A stretch of 64,000 bases of DNA from NCBI GenBank assembly GCA_003220265.1, contig QHRW01000116.1, positions 1 to 64,000 of the forward strand, given 5' to 3'. This document shows positions 36,811 through 47,115 of this stretch, in pieces. Both the position numbers and the translations under genes were made by a program. Positions within the stretch are counted from its first letter, which is position 1; every line of letters begins with the position of its first letter. Source of the stretch: Candidatus Rokuibacteriota bacterium (GTDB taxonomy: Bacteria > Methylomirabilota > Methylomirabilia > Rokubacteriales > CSP1-6). Under the pieces are notes generated by a model. That model had not been told where the DNA came from, ran no database searches, and saw only the letters and a list, made by a program, of their open reading frames with translations.

Positions 36811-38330
36811 TCCTCGCGCTGGCCCGCGCCGCCGCCCGCCTGCACGGTGATCTTCACCTGGAGAGCGGCTTCCAGGCGCTCGAGGTCGGCGCGCCCCTCG
36901 CGCTCGATCCAGGCGGCGACGTCGGGATGGATGCGGGCCACGATCTCCCGGCCCTCGCCGGGCGGCGCCTCGGCGGCCGCCTTGGCCTGGATCGCCCGGT
37001 AGACCTCGATGGCCAGCGTCTCGTCCGACTTCACGACGCCGGTGCCGCGGCAGACGGCGCAGTGCTGGGTGAGCAGGGCGCGCAGGTCCTGGCGGACGCG
37101 CTTGCGCGTCATCTCCACCAGGCCCAGCTCGGAGATCGGCATCACGTTGTTGCGGGCCTTGTCCACGGCCAGCGCGCGCTTGAGGGCCTTCTCGACCTGC
37201 TCGCGGTGCTCGAGGACTTCCATGTCGATGAAGTCGATGATGATGATGCCGCCGAGGTCGCGCAGCCGGATCTGGCGCACGACCTCGTTGACGGATTCTA
37301 GATTTATCTTGAGCACCGTCTGCTCGAAGTCGCGCTTGCCGACGTACTTGCCGGTGTTGACGTCGATGGAGACCAGCGCCTCGGTGTGATCGATGACGAT
37401 GTAGCCGCCCGACTTCAGCCACACCCGCCGCCGCAGCGCCTTGTCGATGTCCTTCTCGATGCCGAGGGCGTCGAAGATGGGCGCGCGCTCCGTGTAGAGC
37501 CGGACCCGCTCCTCCAGCGAGGGCACCAGGGCCCGCACGTAGCCCAGGCACTTCTCGTAGGCGGCGCGGTCGTCCACGACGAACTCGTCCACCTCGGGCG
37601 AGAAGAGGTCGCGCACCACGCGGAACGTGAGGTCCATCTCCTCGTGCAGCACGGACGGCGCGGCGGCCTGCTCGAAGCGCGTCTGGGTCTGCGACCACAG
37701 GCGCGAGAGGAACTCCACGTCGTGGGCGAACTCCGCCTCGCCCTTGCCCTCGGCGTTCGTCCTCAAGATGAAGCCGCCGGGCGGCAGCGGCAGGCTGCGC
37801 AGCGCCGCGCGCAGCCGCTCGCGTTCGCGGTCGTCGCGGATGCGGCGGGAGACGCCGATGTGGCGGGCCTGCGGCATGTAGACGACGTAGCGGCCGGGCA
37901 GCGAGATGAACGACGTGATGCGGGCGCCCTTGGTGCCGAGCGATTCCTTGGAGACCTGCACGAGCACCTGCTGGTTGCGGCTCAGCATGTCTTCGATGGG
38001 CCCGGTGGCCTCGCGCTTGGGCTCCTCGTCGCCGTCGAGGTCGGCGTCGGCGTCCTCCTCGCCGGCCACCTCGGCCAGCACGTCACGGCCGGCCTCGCCG
38101 AGATTCGCGGTGTAGTCGCCGGCGTAGAGGAACGCGTCCTTGGCGAGGCCGATGTCGACGAACGCCGCCTGCATGCCGGGCAGGACGTTCGTCACCGTGC
38201 CCTTGTAGACGTTGCCGACGATCGAGCGGTGCCGGTGACGCTCGAGATAGAGCTCGGTGAGGAGGTTACCTTCCTGGACGGCGACGCGCGTTTCGAGCAG
38301 GCCGACGTTGACGACGATCCGTTTGCTCAC
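36789..38330 (-). CDS. rng: ribonuclease G/E family
   Basis: 513 residues. Rng/RNase E catalytic architecture: KRIVVNVGLLETRVAV start, S1-like domain with NVYKGTVTNVLPGMQAAFVDIG, and the DNase I-like core with LVSIDVNTGKYVG (metal Asp) and GGIIIIDFIDME (metal Asp). The zinc-link-type CAVCRGTG is followed by a short C-terminus. An acidic loop (EEDADADLDGDEEP) interrupts the S1 domain. It processes rRNA 5-prime ends and degrades mRNA. It follows rodA closely, as in many rod-shape operons. Confidence 0.94.
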   Translation of the reverse strand: MSKRIVVNVGLLETRVAVQEGNLLTELYLERHRHRSIVGNVYKGTVTNVLPGMQAAFVDIGLAKDAFLYAGDYTANLGEAGRDVLAEVAGEEDADADLDGDEEPKREATGPIEDMLSRNQQVLVQVSKESLGTKGARITSFISLPGRYVVYMPQARHIGVSRRIRDDRERERLRAALRSLPLPPGGFILRTNAEGKGEAEFAHDVEFLSRLWSQTQTRFEQAAAPSVLHEEMDLTFRVVRDLFSPEVDEFVVDDRAAYEKCLGYVRALVPSLEERVRLYTERAPIFDALGIEKDIDKALRRRVWLKSGGYIVIDHTEALVSIDVNTGKYVGKRDFEQTVLKINLESVNEVVRQIRLRDLGGIIIIDFIDMEVLEHREQVEKALKRALAVDKARNNVMPISELGLVEMTRKRVRQDLRALLTQHCAVCRGTGVVKSDETLAIEVYRAIQAKAAAEAPPGEGREIVARIHPDVAAWIEREGRADLERLEAALQVKITVQAGGGAGQREDYEVRVR

Positions 38331-38339
38331 GGCAGCACC

Positions 38340-39431
38340 TCATTGGAACTGCCGCATCCTTACCGAGAGCAGAAGTCCGAGGGCCATCATGGAGACCACC
38401 ATCGACGAGCCGCCATAGCTCATGAAGGGCAGCGGGATCCCGACGACCGGGATCAACCCCGTCACCATTCCCACGTTCACGAGCACCTGGGTCGACACCA
38501 GCGCGGTGACGCCCAGGGCGACCAGTCGGCCCACCGGCTCGCGCGTCGAGGCCGCGATGTCGAAGCCACGAAGCAGGAGCAGCGCATAGCAGGTGAGCAA
38601 CACCAGGCAGCCGACGAAACCCCACGTCTCGGCGAATACGGCGAAGATGAAATCGGTGTGGCGCTCCGGGAGGAAGGCCAGCCGGCTCTGCGTGGCGCCG
38701 GCCACCCCCTTGCCCAGGAGCTGTCCCGAGCCTATCGCGATCTTGGCCTGGATCACGTTGTACGCGCGCCCGAGCGGGTCACGCAGCGGATCCAGGAACA
38801 CGAGAATCCGGTCCCGTTGATAGTCCTTCAGCGCGATCCACGCCAGGGGCGCCGCCGCGAGTCCCATGAGGACGAGTCCTCCCAGGATCCGCAGCCGCAT
38901 CCCGGCCGCGATGAGCAGGGCGATCAGCACGGGGAACAGCAGCAGCGCGGTGCCGAGGTCGGGCTGCTTGACGATGAGCACGGCCGGCACCAGGGCCAGC
39001 GGCGCCGCCACGACGAGCACGGCCTTGCCGACGGGCTGCGCCCAGCGCGTCGACAAGAGCCAGACCACCATCAGGACGAAGCAGAGCTTGAAGAGCTCCG
39101 AGGGCTGCACGGAGAGGGGTCCCACCAGCAGCCACCGCCGCGCGCCCGACACCGTGCGGCCGAAGACGAACAGCGTCAGCAGCACGATGAGCCCGATCAG
39201 GTAGAGCCCGGGGGCGATCCGCACGAGTCGCCGGTAGTCGATGCTGGCCACCACCAGCAGCGCGATCAGGCCGAGACCGAACCAGGCGATCTGTCGCAGC
39301 GCGACGCCGGTGCCCGCGCGCCCCACGCTCAGCGTGGCCAGCGTGGTGGCGCTGAGCGCGACGAGGCAGACGGTGGCGCCCAGCAGCGGCCAGTCGACGT
39401 TCTGAAGCAGCCGGCGATCGATCCCTACCAT
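38340..39431 (-). CDS. rodA: RodA, SEDS peptidoglycan glycosyltransferase
   Basis: 363 residues with about ten membrane helices. SEDS signatures: RRWLLVGPLSVQPSELFK, VLIVKQPDLGTALLL, FLPERHTDFIFAVFAETWGF and GIPLPFMSYGGSSM. It polymerises lipid II for lateral wall growth with PBP2. ATG 39431 (MVGIDRRLLQNVDW) follows the mrdA stop by 11 nt; no clear Shine-Dalgarno is seen, so coupling to the upstream gene is likely. Confidence 0.95.
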   Translation of the reverse strand: MVGIDRRLLQNVDWPLLGATVCLVALSATTLATLSVGRAGTGVALRQIAWFGLGLIALLVVASIDYRRLVRIAPGLYLIGLIVLLTLFVFGRTVSGARRWLLVGPLSVQPSELFKLCFVLMVVWLLSTRWAQPVGKAVLVVAAPLALVPAVLIVKQPDLGTALLLFPVLIALLIAAGMRLRILGGLVLMGLAAAPLAWIALKDYQRDRILVFLDPLRDPLGRAYNVIQAKIAIGSGQLLGKGVAGATQSRLAFLPERHTDFIFAVFAETWGFVGCLVLLTCYALLLLRGFDIAASTREPVGRLVALGVTALVSTQVLVNVGMVTGLIPVVGIPLPFMSYGGSSMVVSMMALGLLLSVRMRQFQ

Positions 39432-39442
39432 GTTGAAGGGGG

Positions 39443-41269
39443 TCAACCGCCGAAGGCGGCGAAGGCGACTTTCTCGAGGAAGATCGTGTTGAAGATCTGG
39501 CGCGCGATGGGCGCCGCCGCGGAGCCGCCGTGGCCGCCGCGCTCGACCAGCACGATCACGACCACCTCGGGATCCTTCACCGGGGCGAAGGCGGCGAACC
39601 ACGCGTGGTCCTGCCCCTTCTCCGACTTGGAGTTGGCGACGGTCTGCGCGGTGCCGGTCTTGCCGGCGATATCCAGCCCGGGGATGCGCGCGGCCACGCC
39701 GGTGCCGCCGTCGTTGACGACGGCCCACAGCGACTGGCGCAGGAATGCGAACACCATCGGCGAGAGGTCGACGTGGCCGGTCACGCTGCCGGCATCCCCC
39801 CACACCACGCCCTTCTCGGGACGCTCGATGCGCTGCACCAGGCGCGGCTTCCACAGCACGCCGCCGTTGGCGATGGCGGCCATCATGCGCGCCACCTGCA
39901 TGGGCGTCACCAGCACCTGGCCCTGGCCGATCGACATGTTGACCGTCTCGCCGGCGTGCCAGGACATCGGCTTGCCCTTCTTGGACATCCTCGGCTGCGG
40001 GATGAGCCCGGGCTTCTCGCTGCCGAAATCCAGGCCGGTGGGCGTCCCGAGGCCGAAGGCGTGGGCCCACTTGGCCATGGCGGGCGCGCCCACCTTGAGG
40101 CCGGCGTTGTAGAAGAAGACGTCGCAGGAGTCGCGGATCCCTTTCATGAGATCCACGCTGCCGTGGCCTTCCTTCTTCCAGTCGCGGAACGTCCAGTTGC
40201 CCAGGTGGAACTCGCCCGTGCACGTCACGCGATCGCTCGGCGTCAGCGAGCCTTCCTGCAGGCCGGCCGCCGTCACCACCATCTTGAAGATCGAGCCGGG
40301 CGGGTACATCGACTGGATCGTGCGGTTGAGCAGCGGGTGATTCGGGTCCTGCATCACGCGCAGCCACGCGTTGCGATCGATGGTGCCCGTGAAGCGGTCG
40401 ATCTGGAACGACGGCGTGGAGACCATGGCCAGCACGTCGCCGTTGCGCGGATCCATCACCACGATCGCGCCGGCCTTGCCCTCCATGGCCTTCTCGGCCA
40501 CCTCCTGCACGCGGCGGTCGATCGTCGTGATGACCTGCGCGCCGGGGTGCGGCTCGGTGGACTGCACGAGGCGGATCTGGCGGCCCATGGCGTCCACCTC
40601 GATCCGTTCGCCGCCGTCCTTGCCGCGCAGGAACTCGTCGAGCAGCCGCTCCAGGCCCGTCTGGCCCACCATGTCGCCGCGGCGGTAGCGGCCCCCCTTG
40701 AGCTGCTCGTCGCTGGCCTCGCGCACGTAGCCGAGCAGGTGCGCGGCGAAGCGGCTGTTGGGATAGGCACGCTGCGGCTCCACTTCCACGATGACGCCGG
40801 GCAGCTCGAGCTTCCACTCCTCGACCTTCGCCACGTCGTCCATGCTGAGGCCGCGACGCACGCGCACGGGCAGGATGGAATCGGGCGAGACCTTGGCCAC
40901 CGCGTCCTGCAGGTCCGCGAAGGGAATCTGCAGCAGCGAGGCGAGGCGGCCGAGCGTGACGTCGCGCTGGACGGGATCGCGATCGAGCTCGCGCGGGATC
41001 AGCGAGAGCGTGAAGGCCGGCCGGTTGTCCACGAGCGGCAGGCCGTTGCGATCGAAGAGGATGCCGCGCGGCGCCGCGATGGGCCGCACGCGGATACGGT
41101 TCTTGTCGGAGGCTTCCTGGAAGCGGCCGCCCTCGAGCACCTGCAGGTACCAGAGCTGGCAGACGATGGTGAGCAGGGCCACGCTCACGATGATGGCCAT
41201 CCCGAGCACCCGCCGGCGTCCCGGATCCGGTCGCCCGGGCATCGGGCCGCCGAGGTAGCCGAGGTTCAC
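39443..41269 (-). CDS. mrdA: penicillin-binding protein 2
   Basis: 608 residues. One N-terminal membrane anchor (about 21-44), a PBP dimerisation region (PAFTLSLIPREL...), and a transpeptidase domain with the SxxK motif in PPGSIFKM (S326, K329), SCD (381-383) and AGKTGTAQ (KTG 537-539). It cross-links peptidoglycan in the elongasome with RodA. GTG 41269 was chosen over an upstream ATG at 41299 because it overlaps the mreD stop (GTGA) and has GGGAG 8 nt upstream. Confidence 0.94.
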   Translation of the reverse strand: MNLGYLGGPMPGRPDPGRRRVLGMAIIVSVALLTIVCQLWYLQVLEGGRFQEASDKNRIRVRPIAAPRGILFDRNGLPLVDNRPAFTLSLIPRELDRDPVQRDVTLGRLASLLQIPFADLQDAVAKVSPDSILPVRVRRGLSMDDVAKVEEWKLELPGVIVEVEPQRAYPNSRFAAHLLGYVREASDEQLKGGRYRRGDMVGQTGLERLLDEFLRGKDGGERIEVDAMGRQIRLVQSTEPHPGAQVITTIDRRVQEVAEKAMEGKAGAIVVMDPRNGDVLAMVSTPSFQIDRFTGTIDRNAWLRVMQDPNHPLLNRTIQSMYPPGSIFKMVVTAAGLQEGSLTPSDRVTCTGEFHLGNWTFRDWKKEGHGSVDLMKGIRDSCDVFFYNAGLKVGAPAMAKWAHAFGLGTPTGLDFGSEKPGLIPQPRMSKKGKPMSWHAGETVNMSIGQGQVLVTPMQVARMMAAIANGGVLWKPRLVQRIERPEKGVVWGDAGSVTGHVDLSPMVFAFLRQSLWAVVNDGGTGVAARIPGLDIAGKTGTAQTVANSKSEKGQDHAWFAAFAPVKDPEVVVIVLVERGGHGGSAAAPIARQIFNTIFLEKVAFAAFGG

Positions 41270-41754
41270 GAGACGCGCTCCCGCGTGGCTTCCGCCCACG
41301 CCAGCGCCAGCACGAGCGCGGCGCCCAGGAAGCCGTTGTAGAGCGCCTGCGGCAGCACGACGTAGGCCATCAGCTCGCCGAAGGGCGCCGGGAAGTGGAA
41401 CAGCTTGAGCAGCGCGAAGCGCGCCAGCCCTTCGATAATGGTCAGCAGCACGAGGCCGGGCACCTGCACCAGCGGCTGGCTCACGCGCAGCCGGCCGCCG
41501 ACGGCGCCGATGGCGAAGCCGATCAGCGACTTGGTCAGCGCCTGCACGCCGAGCATGCCGCCGGAAGCAGCGTCTTGCAGCAGGCCGGCCAGGAAGCCGG
41601 TGCCGCAGCCGAACTCCGGCCCGCGCCGCAGCGCGAGCAGCACCACCACGATCAGCGGGATGTCGGGCGCGACGTCGGCGATGCGCAGGGCCGGGCCCAG
41701 CGTGGCGTGGGCGATGCCCCCGCCGAAGATCGCGACGGCGATGAAGGTTCGCAT
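41266..41754 (-). CDS. mreD: rod shape-determining protein MreD
   Basis: 162 residues, about five membrane helices, starting MRTFIAVAIFGGG. Family-like features are PDIPLIVVVLLALRRGPEFGCGTGFLAGLLQDAASGG in outline (positions about 30-66) and LPQALYNGF near the end. It is an inner-membrane part of the elongation complex. The ATG overlaps the mreC stop (TGATG) and its own stop overlaps mrdA. Confidence 0.9.
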   Translation of the reverse strand: MRTFIAVAIFGGGIAHATLGPALRIADVAPDIPLIVVVLLALRRGPEFGCGTGFLAGLLQDAASGGMLGVQALTKSLIGFAIGAVGGRLRVSQPLVQVPGLVLLTIIEGLARFALLKLFHFPAPFGELMAYVVLPQALYNGFLGAALVLALAWAEATRERVS

Positions 41755-42596
41755 CAGTTGGCCGTGGCCGGGAACAGCGCGGCCACGTCGTGCGTGCCCT
41801 CGCCGACGATCAGCAGCACCTCGTCGATGCGGGCGAAGTCCACGGCGGGCGTGAGCTGCGCGTAGTGGAAGAGCGCCGAGCCCCGGTCGTCGATGGCGCG
41901 CACGCGGCCGATCGGGATGCCGCGCGGGAAGAGACCACCGGCGCCGGAGGTGACCACGAGGTCGCCGACCTGGATGCCGGCGCCGTCACGCGCCATGTAC
42001 TTGAAGCGCATGGTGCCGCGCGGCTCGCCCTCGACGATGCCCTGCGTGCGCGCACGCACGGCGTGGCCCCCGACGGTGGAGGTGGGGTCCGTCAGCACCT
42101 GCACGATGGAGGCGCCCGGCCGCACGTCGACCACGCGTCCGATGAGCCCGTCGGGGCCGATGACAGCGGTCAGGCGCAGCACGCGGTCGCCGCGGCCGCG
42201 GTTGACCGTCAGCGAGCGCACCCAGCCGCCCCACTCGCGCGCGATGACCTCGCCGGACAGCGTGGCGAGCGGCATCGACTCCTTCAGCGCGAGCAGCCGC
42301 CGCAGCCGGCGGTTCTCCTCGACGGTCTCGGTGACGCGCAGCGCGGCCACGCGGAGTTGCTGGCTCTCCTCGCGCAGGCGGCGGTTCTCCGAGCGGACGT
42401 TCTTCCAGTCACGGTAGGTCGACCACAGCCCCACGGTCGCGCGGTTCACGCGGGAGAGCACGCTCTGCACGGGGGTAGTGACGATGGCCAGCGCGTCCGA
42501 GGCGCCCGCGATGTGACCGCGCATCTGCAGGGTGAGCAGCAGGAGGCACACCAAGGCCACCGTGCCCAGCAGGACGAATGCGCGAATCTTCACCAT
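41754..42596 (-). CDS. mreC: rod shape-determining protein MreC
   Basis: 280 residues. An N-terminal membrane helix (about 5-27) precedes a coiled coil (about 63-105, SENRRLREESQQLRVAAL) and a periplasmic beta domain. WGGWVRSLTVNRGRGDRV, VIGPDGLIGRVVDV, QGIVEGEPRGTMRFKYM and VVTSGAGGLFPRGIPIG are typical of the C-terminal domain. It organises PBP2/RodA from the periplasmic side. It lies 19 nt after mreB. Confidence 0.93.
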   Translation of the reverse strand: MVKIRAFVLLGTVALVCLLLLTLQMRGHIAGASDALAIVTTPVQSVLSRVNRATVGLWSTYRDWKNVRSENRRLREESQQLRVAALRVTETVEENRRLRRLLALKESMPLATLSGEVIAREWGGWVRSLTVNRGRGDRVLRLTAVIGPDGLIGRVVDVRPGASIVQVLTDPTSTVGGHAVRARTQGIVEGEPRGTMRFKYMARDGAGIQVGDLVVTSGAGGLFPRGIPIGRVRAIDDRGSALFHYAQLTPAVDFARIDEVLLIVGEGTHDVAALFPATAN

Positions 42597-42615
42597 CGAC
42601 CCCCGGACGAACGGA

Positions 42616-44533
<1,918 letters not shown>

Positions 44534-44611
44534 ACAGCGCCGATGATACGCTGCGAACCGCTGGAGGAGCGCCCCGGCGTCGCGTCGAGGCCCCGCACGA
44601 TTCACCAGTGC

Positions 44612-44771
44612 CAGCGCACCGCCACGGCCTCCGCCGGGGCGCTGCGAAGGTCGGGGGGTTTGGGGGGCCATGTCGAGGCCCCCATGACGTTTAACCATTC
44701 CAGAGCAGCGCCACGGCTCCGCCGCGGCGCTGCGAACGTCGGGGGTTTGGGGGCCATGTCGAGGCCCCCAT
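44612..44771 (+). repeat. two-hairpin repeat, tandem copies A and B
   Basis: Copy A (44612-44685) and copy B (44704-44771), about 90 bp apart in phase, share a GCGC-arm hairpin ending GGCGCTGCGAA, then GGGGGTTTGGGGG, then GGCC-ATGTCGA-GGCCCCCAT. A third, inverted copy is at 25131-25200. Copy B ends in the AT of the ATG that starts the next gene. Confidence 0.8.
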
Positions 44772-45807
44772 GTCTATGGAGAATTTCGAGGTGTGGTTCG
44801 AGCGGGGCGTTACCGACGGCCTGCCGGTGGTGCCGCCGACGCGCGAGCGCGTCGAGCGGATGCTCGCTGGCACGCGCCGCGAGCGCGGCGAGCTGCTCGG
44901 CGAGATGCCGCCCAACTTCGGCCGCCTCACCGTCGAGAAGGCCGCGGTGAACGCGGTGATGGCGGGCTGCCGCCCCGACTACCTGCCGGTGGTGATCGCC
45001 GCCGCCGAGTGCGCGTGCGATCCCGCGTTCAATTTGCACGGCGTGTCGACGTCCACGCATTTCTCCGCCCCGCTCGTCGTCGTCAACGGTCCCATCCGCG
45101 CGCGCATCGGCCTCAACGCGTCCTTCGGCGTGTTCGGGCCGGGCTATCGCGCCAACGCCACCATCGGCCGCGCGCTGCGCCTGCTGATGATCAACATCGG
45201 CGGCGCGCGGCCCGGCGAGATGTCGATGTCCACCTTCGGCCATCCCGGCCGCTACACGTATTGCATCGCCGAGCACGAGGAGGCGAGCCCGTGGCCGCCC
45301 TATCACACGACGCAGGGGCTCGCGCGAGAGCAGAGCGCGGTGACGCTGTTCGCCGGCGAGGCGCCCCACGGGATCTCCGACCACGCCAGCCGCACGGCGC
45401 GGAGCCTGGCCGGCTCGCTCGGATGGACGATGGCCGGGCTCTGGAACAGCAAGCACTTCCCGCTCTACTCGCACACGATGCTGGTGGTGGGCCCCGAGCA
45501 CGCACGGACGTTTGCCGACGACGGCTGGTCGCGTCACGACCTCGCCCGCGAGCTCTACGAGCGCGTCCGCGTCCCCTATCGCTCGCTGCTGCCGGACGAG
45601 GACCACGGCGAGAGCACCAACCTGCGATTCTCCAAAGAGCCGCCGGCGCCCGATGCGCTGATTTCCAAGTTCCCGTCGCCGGAGGAAATCCACATCGTCG
45701 TGGCCGGCGGCACGGCGGGGCGCTTCTCGGTCGCCATCCCCGGGTGGCTGGGAAGCAAGAACGGCTCGCGCCCCGTCACGCGCGCTGTAGAAAATGGGTT
45801 GACTTGA
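44770..45807 (+). CDS. conserved protein of unknown function (UGSC-associated type)
   Basis: 345 residues, soluble. The sequence [75 protein letters not shown] and [16 protein letters not shown] is a pattern I associate with a conserved family often annotated vaguely (for example beside UGSC-type (seleno)proteins). Function unknown. Conserved Cys, Glu and His in YCIAEHEE are candidate functional residues. The ATG lies in the end of repeat copy B with no visible Shine-Dalgarno; ATG 44776 is an alternative. Confidence 0.6.
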   Translation: MSMENFEVWFERGVTDGLPVVPPTRERVERMLAGTRRERGELLGEMPPNFGRLTVEKAAVNAVMAGCRPDYLPVVIAAAECACDPAFNLHGVSTSTHFSAPLVVVNGPIRARIGLNASFGVFGPGYRANATIGRALRLLMINIGGARPGEMSMSTFGHPGRYTYCIAEHEEASPWPPYHTTQGLAREQSAVTLFAGEAPHGISDHASRTARSLAGSLGWTMAGLWNSKHFPLYSHTMLVVGPEHARTFADDGWSRHDLARELYERVRVPYRSLLPDEDHGESTNLRFSKEPPAPDALISKFPSPEEIHIVVAGGTAGRFSVAIPGWLGSKNGSRPVTRAVENGLT

Positions 45808-45825
45808 TCGGCGGCGACATGTAAT
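45799..45825 (+). promoter_or_regulatory. possible csp promoter
   Basis: TTGACT (45799-45804) and TGTAAT (45820-45825) are separated by 15 bp and overlap the stop of the preceding gene. The hexamers are good but the spacer is short. If used, the transcript would meet the terminator at 45884-45920 before reaching csp. Confidence 0.35.
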
Positions 45826-45883
45826 TCTTGCGTCGGCTTTTTGGAACACACGGAGTCGGAACGAGTGAAGAGACCGAGACACA

Positions 45884-45920
45884 CGCCGCGCGGACCAGCG
45901 TCCCCGCGGCGCTTTTTTTT
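45884..45920 (+). terminator. intrinsic terminator upstream of csp
   Basis: Stem CGCCGCG/CGCGGCG (45884-45890, 45905-45911), then C and eight T residues. It is the clearest intrinsic terminator in the window. It ends the upstream gene's transcript or attenuates transcription into csp. Confidence 0.85.
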
Positions 45921-45937
45921 GCTCAGTAGCGCCGGTT

Positions 45938-45978
45938 TGCCTGCCAATTCAGGCAGGTAACCCCGCCATGACGGCGGG
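45938..45978 (+). promoter_or_regulatory. csp leader hairpins
   Basis: Two hairpins lie between the terminator and csp: CCTGCC-AATTCA-GGCAGG (45940-45957) and CCCGCC/GGCGGG (45962-45978). They would form in the 5-prime UTR of csp mRNA, where cold-shock genes commonly carry temperature-sensitive structure. Confidence 0.5.
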
Positions 45979-46020
45979 AGCACACAGGGGCTGAAGACCC
46001 CCGAAGAGAGAGGTCGCAGG

Positions 46021-46224
46021 ATGGCACAGGGACAGGTGAAGTGGTTCAACGATGCCAAGGGGTACGGGTTCATCACTCAGGAGGGCGGAGAGGACGTGTT
46101 CGTCCACTACAGCGCCATCCAGGCCCAGGGCTTCAAGTCCTTGGCCGAAGGTGACAAAGTCGAGTTCGAGGTAACCCGCGGCCCGAAGGGTCTTCAGGCA
46201 GCGAACGTTCGGAAGATCAGCTAA
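46021..46224 (+). CDS. csp: cold-shock protein
   Basis: 67-residue OB-fold CSD protein. [18 protein letters not shown] carries RNP1 (KGYGFI), and [10 protein letters not shown] carries RNP2. It ends [10 protein letters not shown]. It binds single-stranded RNA/DNA and acts as an RNA chaperone. RBS GAGAGAGGTCGCAGG precedes the ATG. It follows a terminator and hairpin-rich leader and is followed by a GC hairpin and an unusual structured non-coding stretch. Confidence 0.97.
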   Translation: MAQGQVKWFNDAKGYGFITQEGGEDVFVHYSAIQAQGFKSLAEGDKVEFEVTRGPKGLQAANVRKIS

Positions 46225-46243
46225 GCCCCCCCTGTCACTCCCG

Positions 46244-46268
46244 CCCGGGCCCGCCTCACGGGCCCGGG
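46244..46268 (+). terminator. GC hairpin after csp
   Basis: Perfect 10-bp stem CCCGGGCCCG/CGGGCCCGGG with 5-nt loop CCTCA, 20 nt after the csp stop. No U tract follows, so termination may be partial and the stem may mainly protect the mRNA 3-prime end. Confidence 0.55.
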
Positions 46269-46297
46269 CCCGCCACGCAGGTCTTACAAAAATGAAA

Positions 46298-46490
46298 GGC
46301 CCCGACGATGGCTGCGGCGCGTGTGTCGTTTCTCGCGCGTCGCGCCGCCCCGCTGGTGAGGCGGGATCGTCGGGGCCGGTGGTGCCTGGACTCCCAGGCG
46401 TGCCACCCGAAGCTAGCGTGGACCCTGCCTAGGAGGCAACCACCTCACAGATCACCGTAGGGGAACACATCGGCTGGATCACCTCCTGTT
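46298..46490 (+). ncRNA. candidate structured RNA with a 16S-rRNA-3-prime-like end
   Basis: No supportable ORF covers 46225-46690 on either strand. A perfect 12-bp stem (GGCCCCGACGAT at 46298-46309 with ATCGTCGGGGCC at 46366-46377) encloses two hairpins (GCGGCGCG/CGCGCCGC and CCCGC/GCGGG), a three-way junction. A hairpin with GCCTGG/CCAGGC (46384-46399) follows, then an AGGAGG, then 46454-46487. That last segment reads ACCGTAGGGGAAC, a short divergent join, and CGGCTGGATCACCTCCT, matching the 3-prime end (helix 45 and anti-Shine-Dalgarno) of bacterial 16S rRNA. Strand and boundaries are inferred. It could instead be an rRNA remnant. Confidence 0.5.
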
Positions 46491-46690
46491 CTCGGCAAGG
46501 GCGCCACGCAGGCCCAGGTTCCGCTGACCGCGAACCGGATGCCGACTCCCGGCCCGAGGCTCGGTCACGTCAGCCGCCGACGGGATTGTCGGCGGGGACG
46601 CTGATGGAGCGCTGTTATCGCTCCGACCGACTTGTGAACTCATCCTACATCAGCCGTTTCGGTCAGGCCAAGAAAAAGTGACGCGGAACG
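46491..46690. other. hairpin-rich non-coding region
   Basis: Continuation of the gene-free stretch. Strong hairpins are CCGCCGAC/GTCGGCGG (46574-46595) and GGAGCG/CGCTCC (46606-46624), within flanking CTGATG...CATCAG complementarity. It is either the 3-prime part of the same RNA or the end region of the minus-strand ComEA-like gene. Confidence 0.45.
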
Positions 46691-46996
46691 TCACTTCACG
46701 ACGATGCGCTCGCGATTCTTCTCCCACAGCGCCGCGCCGACGCCGTCGACCTTGCGCAGATCGTTCGGCTTCTTGAAATTTCCGTGCTCGTCGCGATACT
46801 TCACGATCTTCTCGGCGAGGCTGCGGCCGACACCGGACAGCGTCATCAGATCTTTCAGCCCCGCGGTGTTGATGTTGACCTTGTCGTCGGCGCCGACGCT
46901 GACAGTCGCGCCGACAGTTTCGGTGACGACGCCCGCCGTCGACACCACCGGCGTCACGAGGGCGAGCAGCAGGACGAGCGCGATGCGATGAACCAT
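46691..46996 (-). CDS. secreted ComEA-like helix-hairpin-helix protein
   Basis: 101 residues with a signal peptide (MVHRIALVLLLALVTPVVST). A helix-hairpin-helix DNA-binding domain follows: VNINTAGLKDLMTLSGVGRS and FKKPNDLRKVDGVGAAL, the ComEA duplicated HhH arrangement. ATG 46996 is chosen because AGGAGG lies 6 nt upstream. ComEA binds incoming DNA at the cell surface during transformation, but no other com genes are here, so a competence role is unproven. Confidence 0.82.
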   Translation of the reverse strand: MVHRIALVLLLALVTPVVSTAGVVTETVGATVSVGADDKVNINTAGLKDLMTLSGVGRSLAEKIVKYRDEHGNFKKPNDLRKVDGVGAALWEKNRERIVVK

Positions 46997-47115
46997 GACA
47001 TGCCTCCTCGGGTGAACGGTGCACGGCACGCTCGAAACGTCGAGCGGCGCCATTCAACGAGGTCGGCACGCGAGCGGTCAACGTCCAACGTTTCAGTCAC
47101 GCCCGCGGGATACAG

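Noticed and set aside
44534..44698. N-terminal extension of ppa into the repeat region
   Set aside because: The extra residues derive from the hairpin repeat and are not part of the pyrophosphatase fold; ATG 44533 fits homologues.
46292..46431. 46-codon ATG frame inside the structured non-coding region
   Set aside because: It follows the stem sequence, is Pro/Gly-rich, has no Shine-Dalgarno and no codon signature; better explained as chance within an RNA or non-coding element.
46225..46690. Idea that this stretch is tmRNA, RNase P RNA, 6S or SRP RNA
   Set aside because: The hallmark sequences of those RNAs (for example GAGGAAAGTCC of RNase P, the tRNA-like end of tmRNA) are not present.
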